From: Polyangia bacterium
GTDB lineage: Bacteria; Myxococcota_A; Polyangia; Nannocystales; Nannocystaceae
Reading direction: 5' to 3'
DNA length: 64,000 nt
Assembly (NCBI GenBank): GCA_030424595.1
Contig: JAUHWG010000028.1
Span: 1 to 64,000 of the forward strand
Shown here: one piece after another, positions 36,084 through 44,783 of the stretch
Layout: each line of letters opens with the position of its first letter
Numbering within the stretch: the stretch's first letter is position 1
The notes under the pieces: generated by a model
Told to the model about the DNA's origin: nothing
Database searches by the model: none
Seen by the model: the letters and a program-made list of their open reading frames with translations, nothing else
Made by a program: the position numbers and the translations under genes

Positions 36084-36502
36084 TAGGCCGAGCCCATGAG
36101 CTCCAGGAGCTGGGCGACCTCGACGAGCCTGCGGAGGGCGTCGATGGTCGTAAAGACGCCGATCGGGGCCCCGTTCTCGACGACGATCACGCTGCCGACT
36201 CGGCGCTCGATCATGACTCTGGCGACGGCCACGAGCGAGTCCTCCGGACCGCAGATGAAGGGGCGAGCGCGCATGATCTGGTGGATCAGCACTCGATCAC
36301 GCTTGCGCCGGGCGAGACCGTCGACGATCGCGAGATCACGATCCGTGACGAGGCCGACGAGCCTGCCCTCCTCCACGACCGGCAGGTGGCGGATCCTGTT
36401 TGTGAGCATCCGATCCCTCGCATCCGCGACGCTAAGGTCCGGAGTAATCGTCACAGGCGACGCGGTCATATGCGCTCGAATCCGTTGAAGTGCCTCTGTC
36501 AT
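36083..36502 (-). CDS. tandem CBS-domain protein
   Basis: 139 residues. Two CBS motifs make one Bateman module. The first is MTASPVTITPDLSVADAR with HLPVVEEGRLVGLVTDRD; the second is IMRARPFICGPEDSLVAVAR with VIVVENGAPIGVFTTID. Such modules bind adenine nucleotides and serve as energy or ligand sensors, here without a fused effector domain. The start at 36502 has GGAG about 9 bases upstream; the longer open frame to 37138 is not coding-like. It is divergent from the bL12-repeat gene across 372 bp. Confidence 0.92.
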   Translation of the reverse strand: MTEALQRIRAHMTASPVTITPDLSVADARDRMLTNRIRHLPVVEEGRLVGLVTDRDLAIVDGLARRKRDRVLIHQIMRARPFICGPEDSLVAVARVMIERRVGSVIVVENGAPIGVFTTIDALRRLVEVAQLLELMGSA

Positions 36503-36874
36503 GTCTTCGCTCCGAGAGGAGCCTAAGCAGTCCAGCAAGGGGCGCAGCCGCGTCGGGTCGAGAACGGAGCGCAACGTATGCGTCAACCTCTCGCGGACGG
36601 TCGGTGTTCTCGATCCGCGGATCACATCCCCGATGAGCGAAGACGGCAGACCCGACGGTGGGCCGCCCAGGCGAGGCGCGGCGGACGACAGCGCGCGCGA
36701 AGCTGCACCTCGTCGACCCCACGGGAGAGCGGGCCAGAGCGGCTCACAGGACCATCCAGGCCCGTTTCCCCCCGCGTCGGGACCCCCCTGAGAGTCCTCC
36801 GCTGCGCCGAGGTCCGAGGTCCGACGCATGGTGATACCCTGGGCCGCCGCAGTGCAGACCCCACAGGAGAGGCG
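36503..36874. other. 372-bp divergent intergenic region
   Basis: It separates the divergent CBS and bL12-repeat genes, so both promoters should lie here. The GC-rich sequence shows no clear boxes or operators. GGAGA ends 4 bases before the ATG at 36875. Confidence 0.4.
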
Positions 36875-37909
36875 ATGAGCAAGCGAAGATCGATCGAAGA
36901 CAACGTCCGCAAAGGTCGGAAGATCATGGCCATCAAGCTCTACCGCGAGGCCAGCTCGTCGGGCCTCAAGGAGGCAAAAGAAGCGGTCGAGAGCTACATG
37001 TCCTCCGGGTCCTGGAGCCCAGCGCAGCTGCGGGCGCTCGGCGAGGCGAGCGAAAGCTCCGCGCCAAAGCAGAGCGTGCCTGAGCCCAGCGGGCTCGCGG
37101 CTGTCGAGGCGCTCATCCAGCAGGGCAAGAAGATCCACGCGATCCGAGACCTCCGCACGCTGACCGAGACGGGGCTGCTCGAGGCGAAGAACGCGGTCGA
37201 ATTCTTCATGTCCACAGGCGCATGGCCCGGGGCCATGTCCAGCCTCGACGGAGCGCTCGAGGAGCCGCCGAAGGAGCCAGGGCCGCTCGATCTTCGCGGG
37301 GTTGAGGAGTACGCACGCTCAGGTAAGAAGATCCAGGCGATCAAGGAGCTCCGGCGTCTCACGCCGATGGGGCTCAAGGACGCGAAGACGACGGTCGAGC
37401 ATTTCATGGCCCACGGCGTCTGGCCGCAGACCCTCGTCGGCGCGCCGAAGCCCGCCCACAAGGCAGCGCCGACGACCCTCGCCCCGCCCCCAAAGAAGGC
37501 GCAGTCCACCACACCGGCGCCTGTCGCCCGAGCGCCCGTCGCCCGAGCGCCCGTCGCCGCGCCCCCCAGCTCGCTCAAGGCTGCGCAAGGCGATCCGGAG
37601 GCCGAAGAGGCTCTAAGGGCGCTTGTCGACCACCTTGGGTCGGGTGAGGTCGACCTGATCGTGCCTGCCAAGAAGAACCTCTTCGGCGGCTATCTGGCGA
37701 TGATCGGCGATCGTGCCTACTTCATGGTCCGGCGCTTCGGCAGCTGGGAGGTCGACGGCGAGTATGCGAGGTCCGAGAAGGTCGATGTCGAGGTGCGCAC
37801 GAGCTTCTCGCGGATCGAGCTCCGTCTGCGGGTCGGCTACCTCCAGGACAACTTTACGGGGCTCGACGAGGGACAGGCGCGGACCATCGCCGAACGCCTC
37901 GGGGGCTAG
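36875..37909 (+). CDS. protein with three ribosomal bL12 C-terminal-like repeats
   Basis: 344 residues; the ATG at 36875 has GGAGAGGCG upstream. Three units of about 40 residues repeat: KIMAIKLYREASSSGLKEAK (first), KIHAIRDLRTLTETGLLEAK (second) and KIQAIKELRRLTPMGLKDAK (third), each followed by xxVExxM and a W. This matches the first half of the bL12 (L7/L12) C-terminal domain (KIAVIKAVR...GLGLKEAKDLVE), the surface that recruits translation GTPases. A Pro/Ala linker (VARAPVARAPVA) and a compact C-terminal domain (about 245-344) follow. It is not the ribosomal protein itself, because the dimerising N-terminus is absent. Role unknown; GTPase or ribosome-factor binding is inference. Confidence 0.8.
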   Translation: MSKRRSIEDNVRKGRKIMAIKLYREASSSGLKEAKEAVESYMSSGSWSPAQLRALGEASESSAPKQSVPEPSGLAAVEALIQQGKKIHAIRDLRTLTETGLLEAKNAVEFFMSTGAWPGAMSSLDGALEEPPKEPGPLDLRGVEEYARSGKKIQAIKELRRLTPMGLKDAKTTVEHFMAHGVWPQTLVGAPKPAHKAAPTTLAPPPKKAQSTTPAPVARAPVARAPVAAPPSSLKAAQGDPEAEEALRALVDHLGSGEVDLIVPAKKNLFGGYLAMIGDRAYFMVRRFGSWEVDGEYARSEKVDVEVRTSFSRIELRLRVGYLQDNFTGLDEGQARTIAERLGG

Positions 37910-37936
37910 CGGCCGGCTGGGCTATCCTCGCCAGCG

Positions 37937-38698
37937 ATGCGCTCGCCCTCCCCTCCCTCCCGCCTCTTGCGGTGGTCCGCGGTCTCCTGCCTCGCCGCGC
38001 TCCTAGGCTGCGCAGCCCAGTCGAGCTCAGCGGAGAGCGCTGCGCCGGTGGACCCCGGGGCCAGCGTCCGCCCTGGGGTCAACGACAAGTACTTCGCGGA
38101 CGATGCGGCGACGGAGTGGACCAAGGTCCTGGAGCGTGAGCGCAGGGACGTGATCGCTCACCGCGACGACATCGTCGCAGCTCTCAGCCTCAGGCCGGGC
38201 ATGGCGGTCGCCGACGTCGGCGCGGGGACGGGGGCGTTCCTGGAGCCGGTCAGCGCGGCCCTCGGAGCCGAGGGTCAGCTCTACGCCGTCGACATCGCCC
38301 CGCCCTTCCTCGCGCACCTCCGGGCCCGCGCCGAGGATGCGGGGCTCGTCAACGTCACGGTGGTCGAGGGGACCGATCGCTCGATCAACCTGCCGCCGGC
38401 CTCGCTCGATCTCCTCTTCATGTGCGACGTCTACCACCACCTGGAGTACCCCTCCGCCTACCTCCAAAGCCTCCTCCAGGCCCTCCGCCCCGGCGGCCGG
38501 ATGGTCATCGTCGAGTTCGACAAGGTCCCGGGCAAGACCTCAGCGGGGATGATGAAGCACGTGCGGCAGGACAAGGCGACGCTCCTGCGGGAGGTGCTCG
38601 CCGAGGGTTTTGTGCTCGACCGCGAGATCGAGTCGATCCCCTTCGCCGAGAACTACATGCTGGTGTTCCGCAGCAGCGCCCCTGACAGCGCTCCCTGA
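37937..38698 (+). CDS. class I SAM-dependent methyltransferase with lipoprotein signal
   Basis: 253 residues. The N-terminus has a signal peptide and lipobox (LAALLGC), so the protein appears to be exported and lipidated. The rest is a Rossmann methyltransferase: motif I VADVGAGTGAFLEP (about 94-107), acidic VDI of motif II, and DLLFMCDVYHHLEYP with ALRPGGRMVIVEFD. SAM is not known to be abundant outside the cytoplasm, which makes the signal odd, though similar predicted exported methyltransferases occur in Gram-negative bacteria. It starts 28 bp after the bL12-repeat gene on the same strand, so co-transcription is likely. Substrate unknown. Confidence 0.87.
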   Translation: MRSPSPPSRLLRWSAVSCLAALLGCAAQSSSAESAAPVDPGASVRPGVNDKYFADDAATEWTKVLERERRDVIAHRDDIVAALSLRPGMAVADVGAGTGAFLEPVSAALGAEGQLYAVDIAPPFLAHLRARAEDAGLVNVTVVEGTDRSINLPPASLDLLFMCDVYHHLEYPSAYLQSLLQALRPGGRMVIVEFDKVPGKTSAGMMKHVRQDKATLLREVLAEGFVLDREIESIPFAENYMLVFRSSAPDSAP

Positions 38699-38713
38699 TC
38701 GCCAACGACGACA

Positions 38714-38748
38714 CTGCGGGGCCGCGGGCCCGCACCTCGCGGCCGCAG
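38714..38748. terminator. bidirectional hairpin between convergent genes
   Basis: Arms CTGC..GGCCGCG and CGCGGCC..GCAG pair with a 2-base bulge; it lies 16 bp after the methyltransferase stop. Confidence 0.5.
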
Positions 38749-38787
38749 CCGGACCCGAACGAGGCCGCTCGGCGACGGAGCTCGGCG

Positions 38788-38807
38788 CTCGGAGCTGCCG
38801 CTCCGAG
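38788..38807. terminator. second hairpin between convergent genes
   Basis: A perfect 7-bp stem CTCGGAG/CTCCGAG around CTGCCG, 17 bp beyond the stop codon of the cis/trans isomerase gene. Confidence 0.5.
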
Positions 38808-38824
38808 ACCGCCGCGACCGGAGC

Positions 38825-41227
38825 TCAGCGGTTCTCGATCCGCGAGAGGTCGAAGAGCCCCGCCTCGATCGGGCGCGTACGGCGATAGATCGCGTGGAGC
38901 GCGTCGCTCACCCGCCAAAACTCGGGGTCGGTCCGGCGGACCCCAAAGCGCTCTTGCAGCGCCGCGTAGTCGACCTCGCCCTTGAGCGTCGCGACAGCGC
39001 TCGCGAAGTCCGGCAGATCCGCACGCGAGACCCTGTAGAACGCGTTGGGGTGGGTGCCGATGAAGCCGCGGGCGACGTCGAGGGTGTCCTCGCTCGGGAC
39101 TCTCCGGTCGGACTCGTCGAGCGGAGAGGAGATGTTGTAGTGCTCGGCGTTGTGGATGAGCGAGAAGACCTGGGCGCCCTCGGGGGCGTCCGGGATGTAG
39201 AGGAAGGCGACCTCGGGCGCGTCCTCGACGATCCAACCGCCGACCGCCGCGAGTCGACGCAGGGGCTCGACGATGTCCTCTGGCAGCCCGACCTCCTCAA
39301 ACTCGTAGCGACCCTCGTCGACCGGGGCGTAGCGCTCGCGGAGGAGCCCGTAGAGCTCACCCTTGGGGGAGTCGGTCCGGTAGGCGATGCCGCTCTCGAC
39401 GTCGATGTTCTCGACCTGGCCGAAGATCTCCTTTTGGATCCGCTCGTTGGTCCCGCGGTACCAGAAGTCGCGCTCACGGCCCCGCGCCTCCTTCGGCAGG
39501 AAGCCGAGGAAGGCGAACTCCGCCTCCATCCGCAGGAAGTCCATATAGGTGCGGGTCGCGAGCTGATGTCCGACGTTGCCGTAGACGTCGAAGCCCGCGA
39601 CGAGGAGGTAGTGGATCCGCTCGAGGAGGGGGTAGCCGAGCACCCACGAGGTCTTGGGCGGGCCGCCGACCATGCCTTTCACGACCGACGCGCTGTCGTA
39701 GTGGCGAAAGACCGTGAGGACGGCGTTGGGGTTGTGGCCGTCGCCGTCCCAGATCATGTCGAGGTCGGGCCCGTGCGAGCCCTTGAACTCTGCGCGCAGA
39801 GCGTCGTGCTTGGCCTTCATGTACGCCCGCTGGGAGACGGCGTTGCGCACCCAGGTGACCATCGGCAGCGCGTTCGAGCCGGCGTCTGCCGGCATCCGCA
39901 GCGACTCGGCGTTGCGATGGAGGAAGCGCGCGTCGAGCATCCTCGAGCTGACCTCCGGGTCGAGAAACGAGATGTGGAAGTGGTCGTCGATCACGTTGAG
40001 GGCGATCGGCCCGCGACAGACCGCCCCCTTGATAAAGCCCATGATCGTGAACTCCGCCTCGTCGAGCATGAAGCGGTAGCGCGACTCGACCGGGAGCGCG
40101 ACGAACGAGGCGAAGGGGTTGGAGGCGATCTCCGGCTCGTAGGAGGGGAGCTTCTTCACCGTGAAGTCGGCGTCGTAGAAGAGCTCACGCCAACGCCGCA
40201 TGCGCGCACCGTCGAGGCGGTAGGGCATGTGGATCTTCGCGACGATCGACTCGCGCACGGGCACCAGGCGGTAGTAGGGGCGGGCGACGCGGGGGTTGTC
40301 GAAGGGGCGCCGGGTCGCGATCCGCTGGACAGGCTCGCCGGGCGGCGTCTTCGAGCGGACGAGCTGGAAGAAGACCGGCGGCTGACCGGCAGGCCCGGCC
40401 TCAAAGTAGAAATGGGCGAGGAAGAGGTGCTCGTAGACGTAGCGACTGGCGAGCCTGTGCTCGAGCGAGTCACCGTTAAGGAGCGCCTCCCAGCGCTCGA
40501 CCTCCCCCGCATGGGCGCTCGCCCTGTCGTCGGGATCGGCGACCCGAAGCGCGCCCTCCTCGAGCCACCGGACGACGATCTCGTGGTCCTGGTGGCTCAG
40601 CCCTGGGAGGCCGTAGGGCATCCCCCAGTCGGGGTGCTTGCGCATATGCTGGGGCAGCTCCTCGGTCGTCGGACACTGATAGTCGCGACGGAGGCCGAGT
40701 TCGACGTCCTCCGGCAGGAGCCCCGCCTGCACCGGATGATCCTGCTTGAGCTCCAAGAGCCGGAGCATCAGACCCGCCTGGCGGTTGCCTTCGAGGGTCT
40801 GGTCACGCTCGTTGACCACCGGGTGAAAGCCCCGCTGCCGCCACTCTGCGGTGGTCTGGGCGTCCTCGAAGAGCCGCGAGGGGCTCGCCTGCAGGAGACG
40901 AAGGGCGTCGTAGACCAGCTCTTTGCTGCCGCCGCGCTCGAGCCCCTCCGGCGAGCTGAGCTTGAGCTGGCAAGGGGCGTCGTAGCAGCCGTGGCAGACG
41001 ACGCAGCGGGCGTCGAGGATCGGCTTCACCTGGGACCAGTAGTCGATCGCCCCGGAGGTCAGCGTCGCGACCTCTCGACTGCGCGCGGCCGCTTCACCGT
41101 GCTTGCGGGTGAGCCGTCGAGTATGTCGAAGGGCACAGCCGGCGAGAACGGTCGCCGCGATGAGGAGGATGAGGAGAACTCGCGGGGCAGTGCTCCACGA
41201 CCTGAGACTGTGAATATCGCCAGTCAC
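38825..41227 (-). CDS. cti: fatty acid cis/trans isomerase
   Basis: 800 residues with a GTG start. A membrane segment at 17-31 ending VLAGC directs it to the periplasm, perhaps as a lipoprotein. The c-type heme site CVVCH is at 75-79 (ARCVVCHGCYDAPCQLKL), as in Pseudomonas Cti. Other family patterns include GFHPVVNERDQT, YGLPGLSHQDHEIVVRWL, HMPYRLDGARMRRW and GPIALNVIDDHFHISF. Cti converts cis- to trans-unsaturated fatty acids in membrane phospholipids, stiffening the membrane under solvent or heat stress; length agrees with the family. A TetR gene ends 74 bp upstream on the same strand and may regulate it. Confidence 0.95.
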   Translation of the reverse strand: MTGDIHSLRSWSTAPRVLLILLIAATVLAGCALRHTRRLTRKHGEAAARSREVATLTSGAIDYWSQVKPILDARCVVCHGCYDAPCQLKLSSPEGLERGGSKELVYDALRLLQASPSRLFEDAQTTAEWRQRGFHPVVNERDQTLEGNRQAGLMLRLLELKQDHPVQAGLLPEDVELGLRRDYQCPTTEELPQHMRKHPDWGMPYGLPGLSHQDHEIVVRWLEEGALRVADPDDRASAHAGEVERWEALLNGDSLEHRLASRYVYEHLFLAHFYFEAGPAGQPPVFFQLVRSKTPPGEPVQRIATRRPFDNPRVARPYYRLVPVRESIVAKIHMPYRLDGARMRRWRELFYDADFTVKKLPSYEPEIASNPFASFVALPVESRYRFMLDEAEFTIMGFIKGAVCRGPIALNVIDDHFHISFLDPEVSSRMLDARFLHRNAESLRMPADAGSNALPMVTWVRNAVSQRAYMKAKHDALRAEFKGSHGPDLDMIWDGDGHNPNAVLTVFRHYDSASVVKGMVGGPPKTSWVLGYPLLERIHYLLVAGFDVYGNVGHQLATRTYMDFLRMEAEFAFLGFLPKEARGRERDFWYRGTNERIQKEIFGQVENIDVESGIAYRTDSPKGELYGLLRERYAPVDEGRYEFEEVGLPEDIVEPLRRLAAVGGWIVEDAPEVAFLYIPDAPEGAQVFSLIHNAEHYNISSPLDESDRRVPSEDTLDVARGFIGTHPNAFYRVSRADLPDFASAVATLKGEVDYAALQERFGVRRTDPEFWRVSDALHAIYRRTRPIEAGLFDLSRIENR

Positions 41228-41301
41228 GACTCAGGGTTTTTCTACAATTGAAACGGAGCGTCGACCCAGCCGGCATCATGTGACCCTCGTCTCAACCGCG
41301 C

Positions 41302-42024
41302 TCAGGGGCCCTCAACGCCCTCATCTGCGCCACCTTCACGGGCTTGTTGGGCCTCCGCGCCGCTCCGGCCGCGGCCCCGAGCAGAGCCCGCATCGCCCGC
41401 ATCCTCATCATCTGCGCCGACCTGCGGGACTCCGAGGGCTCGGGTCATCGCCTCGGCGATCCGCTCGGCCTGGTCCGGTGAGGCGCCGACGAGCTCGAGG
41501 GTCCCGCCGACGACGAAGTGGGCGAGCCCGTGCATCATGCAGCGGGCGGCGAATTCCTGGAGCACCGGCGCTGTGGGGTCGAGCGGAGCCGTCGTGTCGC
41601 CGCTCAAGAGCTCCTCGAGGGCGTCGACAAAGCAAAGATCGGCGGGGTTGACCCCCTCGGCGTCGCGCGTCGCGAACTCACCGCGGCTCATCACCGCGAA
41701 GAGCACCGGCTCTTCGACGGCGAAGCGGATGTACTCCACGCCGCTGCGACGAAAGCCCTCGAGGGGATCCGGCGCCGCGGCGACGACCGCCTGCGTCCGC
41801 TTCGCGAGGAGCTGCTGACCCCGGGAGGAGAGCCCGCGGAGGAGCGCGACCCGGTCCTTGAAGTGCCGGTAGGGGGCCCCCGAGGAGACCCCGGAGCGCT
41901 TGGCCACCTCGGACATCGTCACCCCGTGGATCCCGCGCTCGGCGACCAATTCTTGGGCGACATCGAGCAACGTTCGCTTCAGATCGCCGTGGTGATAGCT
42001 CCGTGAAACCCGCCGTTTTGCCAA
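41302..42024 (-). CDS. TetR/AcrR family transcriptional regulator
   Basis: About 240 residues from the TTG at 42024, which has AAAGG about 10 bases upstream. An ATG at 42093 would add 23 residues, but it overlaps the operator-like palindrome and leaves no promoter room. The HTH is at about 10-58: YHHGDLKRTLLDVAQELVAE, GVTMSEVAKRSGVSSGAPYR HFKD. The C-terminal ligand domain has a WHG-like region (CMMHGLAHFVVGG). The tail after about residue 205 is charged and low complexity. It lies between the divergent carotenoid oxygenase and the cti gene, so either or both may be its targets. Confidence 0.92.
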   Translation of the reverse strand: MAKRRVSRSYHHGDLKRTLLDVAQELVAERGIHGVTMSEVAKRSGVSSGAPYRHFKDRVALLRGLSSRGQQLLAKRTQAVVAAAPDPLEGFRRSGVEYIRFAVEEPVLFAVMSRGEFATRDAEGVNPADLCFVDALEELLSGDTTAPLDPTAPVLQEFAARCMMHGLAHFVVGGTLELVGASPDQAERIAEAMTRALGVPQVGADDEDAGDAGSARGRGRSGAEAQQAREGGADEGVEGP

Positions 42025-42091
42025 GGATTCAGCGCCTTTCGGAGAAAATAGTGAGGCCAACTTACATTTTCCTTGGGCCCCTGACCACCCC

Positions 42092-42110
42092 ATGTAAAAC
42101 TCTCTTACAT
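42092..42110. promoter_or_regulatory. operator-like inverted repeat ATGTAA-N7-TTACAT
   Basis: A perfect 6-bp inverted repeat ends 4 bp before the ATG at 42115. A further TTACAT lies at 42062-42067. The sites sit in the unusually AT-rich gap between divergent tetR and oxygenase genes, the normal place for a TetR operator. Confidence 0.5.
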
Positions 42111-42114
42111 CACG

Positions 42115-43548
42115 ATGACCAGCGCCCACTCGACGGCCCACTCTTCGCCTGCATCCTCCGCTTCGTCGGCGAGCCCCGACCTCTCGCCGCTGAACGCGTC
42201 GGTCCGCCGCTTCCACGGCTGGGAGCCGCTGCGGATCGAGGGTGAGCTGCCGCGGAGTCTCCGCGGCACCCTAGTCCGCGCAGGTCCAGGGCTGATGGAG
42301 CGCTTCGGTCGACGGCTCCTCCACTCCTTTGAGGCCGATGGCGCGCTCATCGGCCTCCGCATCGGCGGAGATGGAGGCGCCGACGGTGCCGTCCGCGTCG
42401 TCGAGAGCGCCGGCTACCGCGCCGAGGAGGCCGCCGGCAAGCCCCTCTACGGATCCGCCGCGCCCTGGTGGCGACGCTTCACCAACGGTCTTCGCCAGCG
42501 GATCAAGGAGACGGGGAACACCTCGGTGCTGAGCTGGCAGGGCCGCGCCTTCGCGTTGATGGAGGGCGGCCGACCGATGGAGATCGACCCGAGCACGCTG
42601 CGCTCGATCGGCGCCTCCGACCTCGGCGGCGTCGTCGGCCAGGCCTTCTCGGCCCACCCCCACCGCCTCGACGCCCGCGGCGTCACCTACAACTTTGGCC
42701 AGACCTACGGACCGAAGCCGACGATCGAGCTCTACGCCCTCCCCGACGAGGGGCAGCCCCGCCGCCTCGGCGAGGTCGCCGTCCCCTTCAACACGATGAT
42801 CCACGACTTCGCGGTCACCGACCGCTACCTGGTCTTCGTCCTCTCGTCGCTCAAGCTCAAGCTCGGCCGGGCGCTCCTCGCCCCGAAGGACATGGTCTCG
42901 CTGATGGACTGGTACCCGGAGGGCGCGGCCGTCATGCTCGTGCCGATCGACGATCTCAGCGCGCCTGTCCGGATCCCGATAGCTCCGCGCTTCGTCTTTC
43001 ACCTGGTCAACGCCTTCGAGCGCGGCGATGAGGTCGCCGTCGACGTCATCCAGTACCCGGACCTCTCGGTCATGACGGCCCTCTCGCGCAACGACCCCGA
43101 CACCGCGAGCCCTCCCCAGCTCCAGCGCTTGGTCGTCGCGCCGAAGGCTCGGCGGCTGCGCTCCGACGAGCTCCTCTGGGACAAGGGCTGTGAGTTCCCG
43201 GTGATGCCGGCGAGGAGCGTCGGCAGGGACTACGCCGACGTCTGGATGGTCACCGGCGAAGAGGACCAAGCGACCGGCGTCGTCCGCTACAACGTCAAGA
43301 GCCAAGACGCCCAGGTCTGGACGCCCGGCGAGGGGATCGTCCCGGCCGAGGGGGTCTTCGTCGCCGAGCCCGGGGCGGAGCGGGACGAGCAAGGGTGGAT
43401 CATCTCGCTCGTCTGCGACGGCTGGGCCGAGGCGAGCTATTGGGCCGTCCTCGACAGCGAGCGGATCGCCGACGGCCCCGTCGCCAAGATCTGGATGGAC
43501 CAGCCGCTGCCGCAGACCTTCCACGGGGCGTGGATTCCGGGCGCGTAG
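42115..43548 (+). CDS. carotenoid cleavage oxygenase (RPE65 family)
   Basis: 477 residues. A typical family start (PLRIEGELPRSLRGTLVRAG PGLME) and four iron-binding His are visible: SAHPHRLD (about 179), MIHDFAVT (about 229), FVFHLVNAFE (about 296) and TFHGAWIP (about 469). These enzymes split carotenoids, stilbenes or apocarotenoids with O2 and Fe(II); the substrate here cannot be read from sequence. No signal peptide, so cytoplasmic or membrane-associated. Divergent from tetR with an operator-like palindrome directly upstream, so it is probably repressed by that regulator. Confidence 0.94.
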   Translation: MTSAHSTAHSSPASSASSASPDLSPLNASVRRFHGWEPLRIEGELPRSLRGTLVRAGPGLMERFGRRLLHSFEADGALIGLRIGGDGGADGAVRVVESAGYRAEEAAGKPLYGSAAPWWRRFTNGLRQRIKETGNTSVLSWQGRAFALMEGGRPMEIDPSTLRSIGASDLGGVVGQAFSAHPHRLDARGVTYNFGQTYGPKPTIELYALPDEGQPRRLGEVAVPFNTMIHDFAVTDRYLVFVLSSLKLKLGRALLAPKDMVSLMDWYPEGAAVMLVPIDDLSAPVRIPIAPRFVFHLVNAFERGDEVAVDVIQYPDLSVMTALSRNDPDTASPPQLQRLVVAPKARRLRSDELLWDKGCEFPVMPARSVGRDYADVWMVTGEEDQATGVVRYNVKSQDAQVWTPGEGIVPAEGVFVAEPGAERDEQGWIISLVCDGWAEASYWAVLDSERIADGPVAKIWMDQPLPQTFHGAWIPGA

Positions 43549-43624
43549 GCTCTCCCCCAGGCGAGGTCTGCCTGCCCTACCCTGCCCTCCGCTCCTCCGG
43601 GCATAGGCCCATGGCGAGCGTCGA

Positions 43625-44599
43625 TCAGAGCCCGGCGAAGAACGCCGCGAGGGCGTCGTTGGTCGCCTCGGGCGCCTCCTGCTGGATCCAGTGCCCTGCG
43701 CCCGGGATCACGGTCACGCCGCGGAAGTCCTCGCAGGCCGCCCCCGCGGCGCCGGCGGTGTAGAGATCCAGGCCGGGGATGAACCTTCGGACAGGATCCT
43801 TCTCGCCGCCGATGAAGCAGACAGGCATCGGCAGCGACGCTCCACGGAGCTCGCTGAGCTCTTCGTGATCGATCGGCTGCGCCCGGTAGCGGTTGATCGG
43901 CCCGCGAAAGCCCCCCGCCGAGAAGGCCTCCGCGTAGACCTCGATGTCCTCGGCGCGGAGCCACGCCGGCAGCGGATCGGGATCGATCATGCCCTCGAGG
44001 AAGGTCGCGCCCTCGGGCTTGTCGCTGAAGACCCCGGCCGGCGCGGAGCCGGAGGCGCCGAAGTAGATCTTGCGCAGAGCCGCGGCGACGTCGGCCTCGA
44101 GCTCCGCCTCGATCGGCCCCTCCTCCTGAAAGTAGAGCTGATAAAAGAAGCGCCCGGCGTAGATCTGGCGGAAGACGTCGAGGATCATCACCTCCGACGA
44201 CGGCATGTAGGGGACGCTGAGGCCGGCGACGGCCCGGACCTGCTCGGGGGCGAGGAGAGCGGTGTGATAGACGATCGGCGCCCCCCAGTCATGGCCGACG
44301 AGGATCACAGGCTCATGGCTGAGGGCCCGCGCGACGGCGACGACGTCGCTGGTCAGCTCGCGCATCGTGTAGGCGCTGATCGCCTCGGGCTTCGATGAGC
44401 CGCCGTAGCCGCGAACGTCCAGGGCGGCGACCGAGTATCCGCGCCCAGCGAAGGCGGCGAGCTGATCGCGCCACGAGTACCAGAGCTCCGGCCACCCATG
44501 GACGAAGAGAACGAGCGGCCCCGAGCCCGCCGTCGCGACGCGGAGGGTCACATCGCCGTTGCTTATCGCTTTGAACGTCGTCTCGAGTCTTGGCTTCAT
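43625..44599 (-). CDS. epoxide-hydrolase-type alpha/beta hydrolase
   Basis: 324 residues from the ATG at 44599, which has GGGAG 8 bases upstream. The oxyanion motif HGWPE is at 34-38, the nucleophile Asp104 is in GHDWG, and the catalytic His is in GAGHWIQQEAP near the C-terminus. The cap domain holds the Tyr-rich stretch expected of epoxide hydrolases (RFFYQLYFQEEG). It opens epoxides to diols; haloalkane or ester substrates are less likely with this HGWP/GHDWG set. Convergent with the carotenoid oxygenase; a shared pathway is possible but not shown. Confidence 0.93.
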   Translation of the reverse strand: MKPRLETTFKAISNGDVTLRVATAGSGPLVLFVHGWPELWYSWRDQLAAFAGRGYSVAALDVRGYGGSSKPEAISAYTMRELTSDVVAVARALSHEPVILVGHDWGAPIVYHTALLAPEQVRAVAGLSVPYMPSSEVMILDVFRQIYAGRFFYQLYFQEEGPIEAELEADVAAALRKIYFGASGSAPAGVFSDKPEGATFLEGMIDPDPLPAWLRAEDIEVYAEAFSAGGFRGPINRYRAQPIDHEELSELRGASLPMPVCFIGGEKDPVRRFIPGLDLYTAGAAGAACEDFRGVTVIPGAGHWIQQEAPEATNDALAAFFAGL

Positions 44600-44783
44600 C
44601 GACGGCTCTCCCGGTGGGTCGCCATCCACAGGGCGACCTTCACCTCACGCAGCCTACCCCACACAAGCTCCAGCGTGCCGCCGACGCGGCGCTCCGCCGG
44701 CCCGCTCGCGAACGGAGGCGCTCGAAGCCTGCCCTGGAGTCGCGGCCGAGAACGCCCGAACTCCCGCGCGAGGAGCCGAGCTC

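Noticed and set aside
36503..37138. Long N-terminal extension of the CBS protein
   Set aside because: Low-complexity Arg/Gly/Pro sequence that overlaps the promoter region and the start of the divergent gene; the ATG at 36502 has a good ribosome binding site.
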